Origin: Diplocarpon mali
Lineage: Eukaryota > Ascomycota > Leotiomycetes > Helotiales > Drepanopezizaceae
NCBI GenBank assembly: GCA_024741835.1
Contig: JAENRP010000046.1
Coordinates: 109,843 to 173,842, forward strand
Length of the DNA: 64,000 bases
Direction of reading: 5' to 3'
Of the stretch, positions 24,165 to 34,615 are shown one piece after another (the first letter of the stretch is position 1; each line of letters opens with the position of its first letter). The translations under genes and the position numbers were made by a program. Below the pieces are notes generated by a model. The model saw nothing but the letters and a program-made list of their open reading frames with translations, had not been told where the DNA came from and did no database searches.

Positions 24165-24169
24165 GTTTC
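24165..24169. repeat. Target-site duplication GTTTC, left copy
   Basis: GTTTC immediately left of the LTR; the same five bases follow the right LTR at 31362-31366. Five bp is the normal duplication length for LTR retrotransposons. Confidence 0.92.
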
Positions 24170-24341
24170 TGTCGTGCTGTATTTAGAGGTGGATTCTCAG
24201 TGGTGGCAGAAGCTTATAAAATTCTACTCTAACTGTATACCTAAGCTCCCTTTATAGAAGTGCTCCGTGGCCACTTTAGGGGTATATTACATAAGCTAGT
24301 CCTCAGATGCCTTAGTGCCTAAGGCTCTTTATGGCGCAACA
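24170..24341 (-). repeat. 3' LTR of element C (left copy)
   Basis: 172 bp, from TGTCGTGCTGT to GCGCAACA. On the element strand this is the 3' LTR, because the polypurine tract lies beside it at 24342-24350. It differs from the other LTR at 16 positions, all transitions. Its first 70 bases keep G/C at every differing site. Confidence 0.92.
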
Positions 24342-24350
24342 CACCCCCTA
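24342..24350 (-). other. Polypurine tract of element C
   Basis: TAGGGGGTG on the minus strand, directly upstream of the 3' LTR. This is the plus-strand primer site in reverse transcription, and it fixes the element's orientation. Confidence 0.7.
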
Positions 24351-24560
24351 GGTGAGAAGTAGCTCCTAAGCTAGGCTTAGCTATAACTAGCGCTAGATCT
24401 AATATATAAGACTCCTTTATTATACTCCCTAGCTTCTAGAATAATGAAAATTGCTTAATAAAGCTGTAATAAATGAAAGAGGAAGCGCGTTCTAAGTGCT
24501 TCCTTTATAGAATAGAAGCTAAATTAGGTAATAAAGGAAAGTTAACAAAGGCAGCGCGCT

Positions 24561-25560
24561 TATAAAAGTACGCGTTTTTCCCTTATAAAGCTTTCCTTCC
24601 TTATACTTCTTTAAATAATCACTTTAAAATGGAGAATAGTAATAATAACTTTAAAGAGCGCCCTACTAGGGCTACTACTATAAGCTTCCTAATCGTGCTC
24701 CCTTACTCCTACTAAAGACTTATAGCGAAGTCGTTATACTTAAATATAGCTTAGAGCTTCTTAGCGCAGCAGATAGCAGGAGGATAATAACGCGCCTAAG
24801 ACATTCGATATAGTAATACCCCTAAAAGGGAGCGCGCCTCCTCTCCTTCCTACCACCCCTTAGGCCGTAGTTCCTAAAATACTAGCAGTCCCCTTCGCAG
24901 CTCCCTCCTCCTATTGCAAGCTAAAGTAGGGGCTAATAAGGAATATATTATATAAGGGGTGCGTTTAGAGCTTCTTAGCTAGGAAGTCGGCTGGCGTATG
25001 CTTTAATAGCATAGTAGGAGTACGCTGCTTTTATTATATAAAGGGAAGCCACGCATACTAAGAGCTTCCTATTAGCGCCTTAAAGGCATAGGAAGATTAT
25101 ATATTTTTATTAAAGGAGAATAATAGTGACTCTGCGGTACGTTCTTAAGCTCCCTTTAAGTGGTTTGCTACTAATAAGCAATTCAAGGCCTTGCCGCTAC
25201 TAAGAGGAAGGTAAGAGAGGAGCTTCGGAAGGCGCGCTAGAAAGAGATAGAGGAGGTAGTATTATTAGAGGGTATATTAATTATAAGCTTTCTTATACTA
25301 TAGCTAATAGCTTCCTAGAACCAATTGGTCAGGAGCTCCTGCTGCTATCGATTATAGTACCTCTTAGCCTCGCCGCCCGCCTTGCAAAGGCTTTTAAAGC
25401 TCCTGCGGCTGCTCTTATTATTGCTCCTGGCGTTGCTCCCTAGGCGGCTCCTAGGGCTATGCTACTAGAGGAGTCGGTTGCTTCTTAACGGGGACGCGCC
25501 CTTATATTATTCGCAAAGCTATTAGAGGTTCTGATTATCTAAGGGAGTTGGTTTTAAGCC
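24561..25560 (+). pseudogene. Decayed antisense ORF of element C with Cys cluster
   Basis: Plus strand, opposite to gag-pol. A TATAAAAG box (24561-24568) and a pyrimidine-rich leader precede ATG 24629 (MENSNNNFKERPTRATT). Downstream, coding-like sequence continues with several stops and at least one frame change, the stops being TAA/TAG where Gln or Trp would fit. In one frame, Cys codons at about 24960, 24999 and 25026, and Tyr codons (likely former Cys) at 25035 and 25056, give C-x12-C-x8-C-x2-Y-x6-Y. The matching ORF at 62.9-63.2 kb has Cys at all these places. A Zn-binding, nucleic-acid-binding role is a guess from the cluster. The right end is approximate. Confidence 0.5.
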
Positions 25561-25929
25561 TCCCTATGTATTAGTATAAGGAAATTGAACCCTATCTTAC
25601 GCTTCCTTCCTACTCGCTATTATAAAGGAGATATGAAAGGATTATAAAGCATTTAAAATGCTAGCTTCTCGACTAGACCTCTTGCGTCTTAAAGGTTCAA
25701 AAGCTTAATAAAGCTTTTGAACTTTTGTTAAGGAAGGTTTTTAGTAAGGCCATTAGCATACATATCCTTAGTAGGGAGATAGGCCATTTGAAAGCTCCCT
25801 TTTTAATGCTCCTATTATAGTTATATATTATATATATTAACGTATTAGAGCTTTATAGAAATCCTTTAAGAGTCTCTTATAATAAGCTGTATTATCTATT
25901 GATTATCGTAAAATATAGACTATAGAGCT

Positions 25930-26230
25930 TCTACCTTAAGCTGTATTTCCTTAAAGAACTGTCTTAAAGCTATTATCTCCTTTGCTATATGCGCTACTCT
26001 TAGGAGCTTAGCCTCTATAGTAGAAGTAGTAACTGTCGGTTGCTTTAAGGCCTTCCAAACGATTGCTCCTTTAAATAGGAATATAATAAAACCGTAAGAG
26101 GAGCGCCTTATCTCTAGATCATTTATAAAAGAAGTATCTAACGATACTATTAGGTTATTTAATCTGCTAAATCGACTATAAGTGATTCCTAGGAAGCGTA
26201 TACTGAAAAGGTAGCGTATTATCCAATTGA
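25930..26230 (-). pseudogene. Element C RNase H domain (copia type)
   Basis: The minus-strand frame is nearly unbroken here and reads FINDLEIRRSSYGFIIFLFK, then VTTSTIEAKLLRVAHIAKE. This is the Ty1/copia RNase H pattern (D..RRSS.G....L and T.S..EAE), the catalytic Glu being in EAK. It confirms copia rather than gypsy. Confidence 0.85.
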
Positions 26231-27300
26231 TAGCTTTAAGGTGTTTAAAGCTTAGGTTTATATAGAAATGAGATAGCTAGGCGACTGCAAAAGCTATATC
26301 TAAGCGTAGTATAATAGCTATATATAAGGCAAAGCCTACTTTTTCCTAAAACTCCTTAATTCTCAAGTAGGGAGCTATTTTGTAGTTCTTTTTAAGTTCA
26401 AAGTAAGGGAGCAGCGTACTAGGGAAACGCTTTATATTAAGGCCGAACCTCTTCGCCATCTTCTTAATATAAGCGTTATAAAGCAGAGTAATTATACCCT
26501 ACTTCTTATCTTAAGAGACTCTTACCCCTAAGAACCACTTAACATCTCCTATAGCTATTAATTTGTATACTTCGCGCAGTCCCTCTATAGTCTTTTAAGC
26601 TTCTTTTATATAAGAGGAGTAGTATATTACTTATATATCGTCAATATAGAAGGCTATAAATATAGTTCTCTTTTTATTAATAAATATACAAGGCTCTTTA
26701 CTAAGAGGGGTAAGCTTTAAAGACTTAAGAGTACTAGTAAAATCCCTGTACTAAAGCGCTAGGAAGTCTCAAAGGCTATATAAGGCGCGATCGAGCTCTA
26801 CTACCTTATCTTTCTACTTCTAATTATCTAATAAGAAGCAAACAACTGGCGCGCTCTAAGGGTCTCTCTTAGCATTTATAAAGGCGTTAATAACGTCGAA
26901 CTATCGGAGCTCTATATCGAATTTAGCAGCTATTGCTATTATAACCCTGAAAGATCTTAATATAAGCGTTATAGCGTAAGTAGAGAAAATAGAAGCTTTC
27001 TCCTAAAGATCTCCCCTTACTACAATTCTTAACCTAAAGCGGCTAATCTCCTTAGAGGAGCTTAGCTTATAGGTAAAGACCCACTTTAGTAGTATAGGCC
27101 TTATTATAGCCTCGCTTCTATCGATCACTCTTTAGCAATTGCGCGCTTTTAAGTTCTTAATCTCAGTTTTAGCTCCCTCTTTAAATTGCTCTCTAAAAGG
27201 GTGATTTGCAAGCTCCTTTTAATAAGTTAGCGCTTTAGGAAGCTTATCTTAAGGTAGAATTAAAAGGGTAGAGTTTCCTTTAAAGCTTCTAGATTAAGTC
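26230..27300 (-). pseudogene. Element C reverse transcriptase domain (copia type)
   Basis: On the minus strand: LKWVFTYK near 27,110, RLRIVVRGDL near 27,020, FDVINAFINAK near 26,890 (first catalytic Asp), and the active-site FYIDDI at about 26,634-26,655. Stops interrupt the frame in several places. The spacing fits the RVT_2 family of Ty1/copia. Confidence 0.85.
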
Positions 27301-27999
27301 GCTGTAGCAATAATGTAGTATACTACTTTATACTCTTCTCTATTAGTTTTCGTAAGCTTTTAACTTAGCCAAAAGGTCGATATAAAGCTATTTACCTACT
27401 CTAACTAATATGTTTTAAGTTCTTTAAAGGCTAGTAGGAGATCCTTAACGCATATTGCATATATAGTATTCCCGCTCCCTCTTCTCCTTTTCGACCTATA
27501 AAGCAGTATAAGTACCATTTCCTACTCCTTATTAGGCTTTTTGCATTTTCAAAAGGCCCTTATATTAAGTACTTTAAGCTAAGCTTCTATTAGTTTTAAA
27601 GAGCTCCCTCTTTCAATATTACCCTTAAGAGCTTCTATATCCTAGTATAGCTCCCGATCGATCGGTGCTTCTAATAAGAGCTAGCGTACTTCTTTACTAA
27701 TTGCCTATAGTAGAGCTTCTAGTAATTGAAGGGCCTGCTTTTACCCTTGCGATTGCTTAGTCTATATAGCAACTAGAGGCCTGGTATTACGCTTCCTAGC
27801 GGAACTGGCATTTATAATATCGCTTTCGATGCTCCTTCCAACTATTAATAGTTATCTTAAAGCGTTTAACCCTTTGCTACTAGGCAGCTGCTCCTAAGTA
27901 GCTAGAGTAGAAACGCTATAAGTAGCCTTATAAGGAACGACCGCCTTCGATAGATCTAAGCTTAGAGCTTCTATTAGTAATAGATTAATAGGCTTACCT

Positions 28000-29140
28000 C
28001 CTACCAGGTTATCCGCAGGCTGCTTGTCTAAAGCTCCCTCTATATTCTTAACGATTAACTTAGCGTCTTAAGCTTCCTCCTCCTCCTCTTTAATTATTTG
28101 CATAATCTCTTTAATAATTGGAAGCAGATGGCCAGCTACCTTTTTATACTCCTTAGAGTAGAATTTGGACTTATCGAACTTAACATTTCGGGAGATTATA
28201 ACCTTTCAGAGCTTAAGCACCTAGATCTTATATATATTAGTAGCGCAGTAACCAACTAGGTATCTAATATGCCCTTATAGCATAGTCTTAAAAGCTTTCT
28301 TATTCTTTAAAGCTTTCTATTCCTTCGCCAATAGGTACGCGCGCGCTCTATACGCCTTTATACCCTCCTATTCTAGTCTTAAATCGGTAGTAAGCTTTAT
28401 AGTAATCTGCGGATCATACTACTTAAAGTATTATCTAAACTAGAGCTAAAGCACCTTATTTGGACTCTTCTATCCCTTGCGCTTTAATAGGCCGATATTA
28501 TAAAGGTATATTATAGCTAGTACGGCTTTAGGCCATAGGTGCTCTAAGAGGTTAGCAGAGATTAGCATAATAAGTGCCTTTTCAATAATCTCTACTCTTG
28601 CTCTCTCGAAAGCTCCATTTAGTTTATAAATATAGGATAAAGTGACTTCTACCTCTATGCCTTTAGCTTTACACTACTCTTTATATTTCGATACTCCCTA
28701 TAGGAGGAATACTAAAGTATTATTATTGCTCTTTAAAATACATAGGGAGAGGCTATAATAGCGCTTCACCTATACTTTAAAAGATTAAAGAGCTTTTAAA
28801 ACTAGCATTAAGGACTTATAGAGCAGAGTATATCTAAATAATTTCCTACTAAATTCATCCTTAATCAGAAGAAGCCAGCTTTCTAAGGAGAGGCTTAATA
28901 TACTATAGTTAAATAGGTCTTAGGAGCACTTAAAGAACGGTCTTAAAGCTTTAAAATCTGACTCTCTCTTAGAAGGCTTTTGCTTAGCTTTTGCCTAAGC
29001 GCAAGCTTTATAATTGATTTATAGCTTCCCCTTGATCTTTACCCCCCTTGCGTTTAGTATAAGCTTCTCAAGTGCCTTAGCTCCTAAATAGCCTAATTAA
29101 AGGTGCCAAATATCTGCCGAATCGTTCCTAGCTCTTAGGA
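28000..29140 (-). pseudogene. Element C integrase region with pre-integrase zinc motif
   Basis: Near 29,108 the minus strand reads DIWHL then LGYLGAKALEKLILNARGVK and ACA.AKAK, the H-H-C-C pre-integrase motif of copia elements. The core start (LLLIKDEFSRKLFRYTL) lies near 28,850, with D-E-F marking the second catalytic Asp region. Boundaries are approximate. Confidence 0.75.
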
Positions 29141-30249
29141 ATATACTACTCCTTAAGGGTTTATATTAGCTTCGCAGACACTATTATAAAGTAGAGAAAG
29201 CTAGGCAAGTTGGTTAAGTATAGTATAGCGAGTTAGGAGCGTTATAAAAGTTGATAGGCTTATATTCAAACACTATGACATTCGACTTACGCTCTAGCTA
29301 CTTTATAACTATATTATTATCTGCTATACCCCTTTAAAGCGTCGCATCTAGGCCTATATACCATACCCTAGCCTTCTTTAAAAGAGGCTTTAAGATAATA
29401 TTAATATTAAACCCATCTACAAGCGCTACGTTCCTAAGCTCTAAGTCTCCTCCATCAGCGAGAACCCCTTTTATTAGACGTATACCCTTCCCTTTTATTA
29501 GCAGACTCAAGCTCCCTACCTTTATATAGTCCTAAGGATATGCGATTTTCAATAATCTAAGAATTAAAAGCTCCTCTCAATTAATAAGGTACATCGCAGC
29601 GCAGTTATCAAGTAGAGTTATATTTAAAAGAGCGTAAGGAGCTCTAAGGGTAGAGTATATTCCTAAGGTAAAGTCTTTAAAGAGAGCTAGATCTAAGAGG
29701 GCGGTAATAATCTTAGATTTGCCGCTCCTTAAAGCTTTAGTAGATATTCTTTCCTTAAATTAATCTATAAGAGCTTATTTAATATAAGAGAGCTTAGCTT
29801 AAAGCTCTCTCTATTCTAAGGAAGCAAGGTTTTTACGCATTCTTTTGACCTTATTATAGCTAAGAAGGTTTTAAAGCATACCTTCCTTAGCGCTAGTTAA
29901 GGCGTATTTCAGCCTATTATACTCCTCTAGGTTCTAGAAGTGATTTTTAACCTAAGGGTAAAGGCACTTTTTAACGCTCTCCTTAAGAGCCTTCTTCGCC
30001 TTGCCTTTACTTAATGCTCCTAGATTAGTATAATCGCCTACTCCTTTAAGCGAGGCGTATACTTTAAGGGTTACCTTTAATAAGGAGCTTGCGAGGCTTC
30101 GCTCTATTAAGCTTAAGAACTAATTGATATAGTAGACTATATCTTTTCCATACTTTAGACCTAGCTTATTATCTCTAATAAGCTCTGCCTAGGTCTGCTA
30201 AGACTAAGTAGGAGCCTAGCAGTAAACCAACTATAGAAACTTTATAATC

Positions 30250-31100
30250 GCAAGAGAGCCTTGAACCTCTAGGATTCTATACGTTCGTACTTCTTAATAG
30301 ATCTCCTTAAAGCTAATAAGCTAGGTCTTCGGGTCCACTTTGCTACTCCTTATTTTAAAGAGCTTATTATTATAGTCTTCCCGAATTGACTCTATTATAC
30401 TAACCTCAAAGGGGGCTAGTTCCTTGCGCAAGTGCTCTATAATCTATTGAATTAATAGTTTCCCTGCTTCCTTATAATCATATTATACTACTCAAAGCAA
30501 TATAGGGTATACTATCTTAATAATCTAATAGTATAACTAAGTATAAGAGCTCCTATTCCTTTTCCACATTTCTATTAAGAGATTATATTATATTACTGCC
30601 ATTTTATACTCTAGCTCTACATCTTTAGCTATTATCTTCGCAGGTAGTGGTAGAGCTAGCGTTTATTGATTAGTAGCTTCCTACTATTAGTATAACTTAT
30701 AGTAGCTTTGCAATACTTTCTAGTCCTATCCTTTTACAATTTTTTCAAGCTGCAGCAGTTCTATTTCTAAATCTAGCAGATATAGAGCTTCGTTCTTATA
30801 AAGCAGAGCTTAGTTTCCTATCTCTATAGTATACAGTTTAAGGTTATTAACCTATCTTAGCTTCTCTATATGCTTCTAAAGGCGCAGAAATTCGGCCTGA
30901 AACTCTAGCTTAATATACCAAATGCGCTATAACTTCCTATCCTAGAGTATAACTCTATTAAAACTAAGCTCCTAAGCTTCTTTTTACTAGTATTCGCTTA
31001 TATTGACTAGGATAGTAGGAAGTATAGTATTAGTTAGCTAAGAGCGTTAGAACATTAAGTCAGGTCGTATAATATATATAAGCAAAGGAAAATAGATGAA
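30250..31100 (-). pseudogene. Element C gag-like region
   Basis: Between the 5' LTR and the integrase the minus strand keeps coding-like stretches such as KLEFQAEFLRL and LEIELLQLEKIVKG, broken by TAG codons where Trp is expected. The position is that of gag; domain detail is lost through mutation. Confidence 0.5.
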
Positions 31101-31189
31101 AAATAGTAGTAAAACCTCTTTAAGAAGTCTTTAAACACAGTAGATTTTTAATCGTTTGCTCCTTAGGAGTTGCGAATAGTACTAATAAC

Positions 31190-31361
31190 TATTATACTAT
31201 ATTTAGAGGTAGATTCTCAATAGTGGCAGAAGCTTATAAAATTCTACTCTAACTGTATACCTAAGCTCCCTTTATAGAAGTGCTCCGTGGCCACTTCAGG
31301 AGTACATTACATAAGCCAGTCCTCAGATGCCTCAGTGCCTGAGGCTCCTCATGGCGCAACA
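31190..31361 (-). repeat. 5' LTR of element C (right copy)
   Basis: 172 bp, aligned end to end without gaps to 24170-24341. Its outer (right) half is the less mutated one: it keeps G/C at seven of eight differing sites. The inner end has lost the TG start (TATTATACTAT instead of TGTCGTGCTGT). Confidence 0.92.
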
Positions 31362-31366
31362 GTTTC
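31362..31366. repeat. Target-site duplication GTTTC, right copy
   Basis: Matches the left copy at 24165-24169; both lie inside exon 4 of the hydrolase gene. Confidence 0.92.
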
Positions 31367-32133
31367 TCTTTGGGAAAGATGTGATCTGTTTCTGCGGCGG
31401 CGATCGAAAGAGGTCCTTGGATAGCTGCAAGCTCGTCTTCTTCGATAAAACTGGGGTTGTCAGGTTTAAAACCGCGATTGGAGTAGAAAACTTACGAAGG
31501 ATGGGCAACAAAGCCGGCGTTGATTCCTTTGCCTGTTGGCAAGTATCTGGCGACGTATTTGGCGCCCTATTGCATATCAACAATGGCATCGCCCAGTTCC
31601 ATACGACCAAGCTTACAAAACAGTAACCAACAGCACCGATCTTTTCATATCCCTGATCTTGCAGGTACTTGATAGACTTATCAACAATCGGATCAACAGC
31701 CTCCCACGTATGCGGGTTATTGCCCCCCGTTCCCTTCGTCACCCATGCCATGACATCGAAATCCGCCGGTCTGTTCAAGCTTAACTGGTCACCCTTGAAC
31801 AGATCAGGAACCAGTGTGTAATAACCGTTGGCAGCATACTGGTCGGCCATCAATTGCGAGTTGCTCCATATACCAATGACATCGGTGAGGAAGAGGATGG
31901 CCGTGCCTTTGTGAATTGTTTTACCGGTGGCTTCGGCGACATAGCCCTCAATGTTGTCAAATTTGATAGATTTTCCGGTTGGAGCACCTCTGATATTTGG
32001 CATTAGTATTGTATGCTTACATATCTATTTTGAATTTCAGCAGGAAACCAAGTTAAGAAAGATTTAGGGACCTTGCCACTTACTCATGCTTAACGCCAAT
32101 TGTACAGCACGTAGATGGAGGATAGGAAGTCAT

Positions 32134-32457
32134 TGTTGGTTGATTAAAAACTAGTATATTATCTTCGAATTAAATATTCTCAAGGCAAGCTGAGTGTAAG
32201 TACTTGGATAGTGGAGATATCATCATGGATGTGAGGGGTATCAGAGGTGGGGTATCATTACGTGGCTTGCTCCATCTTGGCGGTACGAAAGGGGTGTATA
32301 TCCGAGTACAAGCTCCGAAGTAAGTGGGGCTATTTCAAGCGCGCGTGTATTTTGACGCGTGCGCCGCATACCCCTGATGAAATCGTACATTGAGATCTAT
32401 ATCGTCATTTGACAATAGGGAGTCCGTTTGAAGCTTACAACGCGGAATTGGGCTAAA
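32134..32457. promoter_or_regulatory. Shared promoter region of the split hydrolase gene and uL23m
   Basis: 324 bp between divergent start codons. It still drives an essential mitochondrial ribosome gene, so it is likely functional although the hydrolase is broken. Confidence 0.4.
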
Positions 32458-33268
32458 ATGCAGAGCGTTTCTAAAGCTGCCCCGGCCCGCGCAGGGCGAT
32501 TTATTATGGGTTCTAAGGAGGTCTTCTTGTACGTTTATCCATTATCAAAGCTGGATTATTGCCATCTTGAAGGGATCACAGTATCGATAGAATTGATTGC
32601 CAGCTACCTGCTGCCAAAGCTGGAACACTTGACTCAGCTGATGCCCTTACAGACCAAACTTCACCCTTAAACTACTGAGAACCCCTCAACAACCTCCCAC
32701 CTTCGCTTCCTTCGAGGTACCTCTCAATATGAACAAGCTTGATTTGCGCGACTATCTCTGGAACGCTTACGGTGTGCAAGTGTTAGGAGTCCGGAGTTAC
32801 ATTCAGCAGCAGAAGGTACGCCAGGATAAGCCGGGTGCGAAGAGGATCCAGCCCAGGAAATGGTACCGACCGCGGGCTATCAAGAGAATGTTGGTCGAGC
32901 TGGAAAAGCCGTTTGTATGGCCCGAGGTGCCGGAGAATTTTGACGAGTACGGCTCACTTCCACTCTCCTTGTTTCATGATTGGCTTTAGGGATTGGGGAT
33001 CTCCTTAAGACTGTGCTAATCGTTTAGGTGGGATAAGGATACGTTTGATGCGGCGAAGGAGGATAGGAAGTCGCTTTCGGAGATGTACGAACCTGGGTTC
33101 AGGGAGAAGCCTGCGAGAGATCGGAAGAGCATTGCGGAGCAGGCGAAGGCTATACTGAAGGGAGATGCATCATGGAGACCGGATGCGGTTCGTGATCAGT
33201 GGGAGAATGACGGAGAGGCCATTGAGGTGGAGCAAGGTCTCGAGTTGCCGAAGCTTCAAGATAAGTGA
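32458..33268 (+). CDS. Mitochondrial large-subunit ribosomal protein uL23m
   Basis: Three exons: 32458-32528, 32653-32946 and 33028-33268; introns of 124 and 81 nt; 201 aa. Exon 1 gives MQSVSKAAPARAGRFIMGSK, and the join to exon 2 reads EVFLPNFTLKLLRTPQQPPT. The L23 core follows (ASFEVPLNMNKLDLRDYLWN, then YGVQVLGVRSYIQQQKVRQD) with the basic RIQPRKWYRPRAIKRMLVEL. The C-terminal tail is charged and fungal-specific. It binds near the exit tunnel of the mitochondrial ribosome, where uL23 contacts nascent chains. It is a yeast MRP20-type protein. All exon joins keep frame and the product length is normal. Confidence 0.9.
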
Positions 33269-33382
33269 GATGACGGTTAGATGTCTTTGATACAAAGTTC
33301 AGTCACTGTATGGATATGGTTTAAGCGGGTGTGTACAAAGTTTTTGGACGCTTAGAAATGTACAAATGGTACGAATACCTTT

Positions 33383-34615
33383 TCAACTTTGACTATAATC
33401 AGGCCATACGCTTATGCTCTGAAACTTCAAAGGCTCCATGCCCCAGCTCCACCAACCAGCTGTCAGGTTCCGAGCAAAGATCTCGAGAGCCTCGTATTTG
33501 TCTTTCACAACTTTTTTGTCTACCCTGTTCTTCATCATCATTTCAAAGAGAACTTTTCCATTCGGCTTTCGAGAATGCAGGTCTGGCACGCCAATAATGA
33601 CTCGTCTCATCACCTTACCAGTCGGATAGCCCCTCCTCCCAACAAGCAGAATCTCATAGGGTTTCCTCCACGAAGATTTTAAAGGATACACTGGCTCTCC
33701 TGATGTAGTTGTTTTGAGCCACACCCATTCCTCGGCTAGTGTCACCCCCCATTTGTCAAACAGTCCTTCACTGGGGTCCAACAGCATATCGCGAAAATGC
33801 TCTTTGTTTGTGATCCACACAGCTACAATGCCGTCGCCCGTAAGGTGATCAGCTAGTGGCAGTGAGCATAGTATGCCACGTATGTCCGCGGCATCGTAAC
33901 AAGTGCGATAGTCCCCTTTCCGTTCGGCGGACCTATTTGGCCACGGAGGGTCCATTACGACGAGATCAAACTTGGGCGCCTTTTGCTTGAAGGAGTCGAT
34001 AGTTTTCATGACATCGCCTAGGATGAAGGCTGCCTTGGGCGGCAGATAAAAGCTTGGTACCACGGTCTCGCGTGTTGCACCATGGGTTAAACGTACACAC
34101 TGCTCCATCACATCCCGATTGATATGCACAGCTGTTATATTGTCCCAAGGCGGTTCAGGTAGAGCGTTCACAGAGCCTGCCGAGGATGTTGAGGAGCGAT
34201 CTTCGAGCGTAGAATCACCTGCCCAATAATCCGGCGCATGACCGGAGATCACAGGAGAATCTTCCGAGCTCTCTCTCTTACGCTTCCTGGTGGGTGTCGA
34301 ATGGTAGTATAATCTTTTCCCGCACCATTCTCCCGTATGGCCCTCTTTAACCTGGTCAAGAGCCAGCTCCAATATTTTGCGCAGCACCAGGTCTCGCAAT
34401 GTGCATGTGTGAGGGAGCAGCTGTGCTCTCGCCTTCGCCGACTTTGGCTCCAGTGACGGGAGAGGGAGTATTGGAGGTTTGCAGGATATGAGTTTTCGTC
34501 TCATGAGCGGCCTTCCCTGGGCCAGCTCGATGGAGCGAGGGATGTCGATAAGTATGACTGTATTGTCTTTGTTCGTATAAAGAATACATGGACCATAACA
34601 GTCCTCGGAAGCCAT
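33383..34615 (-). CDS. MT-A70 family adenine N6-methyltransferase, METTL4-like
   Basis: Single exon, 410 aa, minus strand. The N-terminal half is variable, with a basic patch TRKRKRE near 109-115 that may be a nuclear signal. The MT-A70 domain starts near 195 and holds the catalytic DPPW at about 222-225 (FDLVVMDPPWPNRSAERKGD), then ADHLTGDGIVAVWITNKEH, WGVTLAEEWVWLKTT and SSWRKPYEILLVGRR, ending near LTAGWWSWGMEPLKFQ. The YDAADIRGILCSLPL segment and the C-terminal EIFARNL.GWWSWG put it with METTL4 rather than IME4. Animal METTL4 methylates U2 snRNA and possibly DNA or mitochondrial DNA; the fungal substrate is unsettled. It converges on uL23m and is divergent from LEU5. Confidence 0.88.
   Translation of the reverse strand: MASEDCYGPCILYTNKDNTVILIDIPRSIELAQGRPLMRRKLISCKPPILPLPSLEPKSAKARAQLLPHTCTLRDLVLRKILELALDQVKEGHTGEWCGKRLYYHSTPTRKRKRESSEDSPVISGHAPDYWAGDSTLEDRSSTSSAGSVNALPEPPWDNITAVHINRDVMEQCVRLTHGATRETVVPSFYLPPKAAFILGDVMKTIDSFKQKAPKFDLVVMDPPWPNRSAERKGDYRTCYDAADIRGILCSLPLADHLTGDGIVAVWITNKEHFRDMLLDPSEGLFDKWGVTLAEEWVWLKTTTSGEPVYPLKSSWRKPYEILLVGRRGYPTGKVMRRVIIGVPDLHSRKPNGKVLFEMMMKNRVDKKVVKDKYEALEIFARNLTAGWWSWGMEPLKFQSISVWPDYSQS

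Larger units (their letters stand above)
24170..31361 (-). mobile_element. Full-length Ty1/copia LTR retrotransposon, RIP-degraded (element C)
   Basis: 7192 bp, bounded by 172-bp LTRs and a GTTTC target duplication. On the minus strand the order is 5' LTR, gag, integrase, reverse transcriptase, RNase H, an extra region, a G-rich polypurine tract (24342-24350) and the 3' LTR, which is the copia order. Many stops interrupt the pol frame. They are mainly TAG and TAA where Trp or Gln is expected, and the DNA is strongly shifted to A+T, as RIP produces. No intact ORF over 60 codons was noted inside, so the element is not autonomous. The extra 1.5 kb between RNase H and the 3' LTR holds an antisense ORF, described separately. 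Confidence 0.93.
23989..32133 (-). pseudogene. Dienelactone hydrolase-family gene split by a copia retrotransposon
   Basis: Minus strand. The 5' half lies right of the element: exons 32133-32084, 31989-31617, 31566-31496 and 31450-31362 (introns of 94, 50 and 45 nt). The 3' half lies left of it, 24169-23989, with one 5-bp duplication copy at each side (24165-24169 and 31362-31366). The gene would encode 252 aa without the insert, and there is no other stop or frameshift. Landmarks: MTSYPPSTCCTIGVKHEGAP at the start, the nucleophile in GAVGYCF followed by GAKYVARYLP, and the catalytic His in FGGVVHGFAVRCD near the end. The family hydrolyses dienelactones and related esters in the cytosol. The insertion truncates the protein before its catalytic His, so this copy is almost certainly dead. 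It shares a 324-bp promoter region with uL23m. Confidence 0.93.

Noticed and set aside
24170..31361. Gypsy-type classification of element C
   Set aside because: Integrase lies before reverse transcriptase and the RNase H pattern is copia-type.
31327..31784. Plus-strand frames at the right end of the retroelement
   Set aside because: They overlap the 3' part of the LTR and the antisense of hydrolase exons, whose frame and splice sites are far better supported.
23989..32133. Hydrolase gene with a 7-kb intron instead of an insertion
   Set aside because: The interruption has a 5-bp duplication, matching LTRs and a pol gene, and lies mid-codon without GT-AG ends. It is a transposon.
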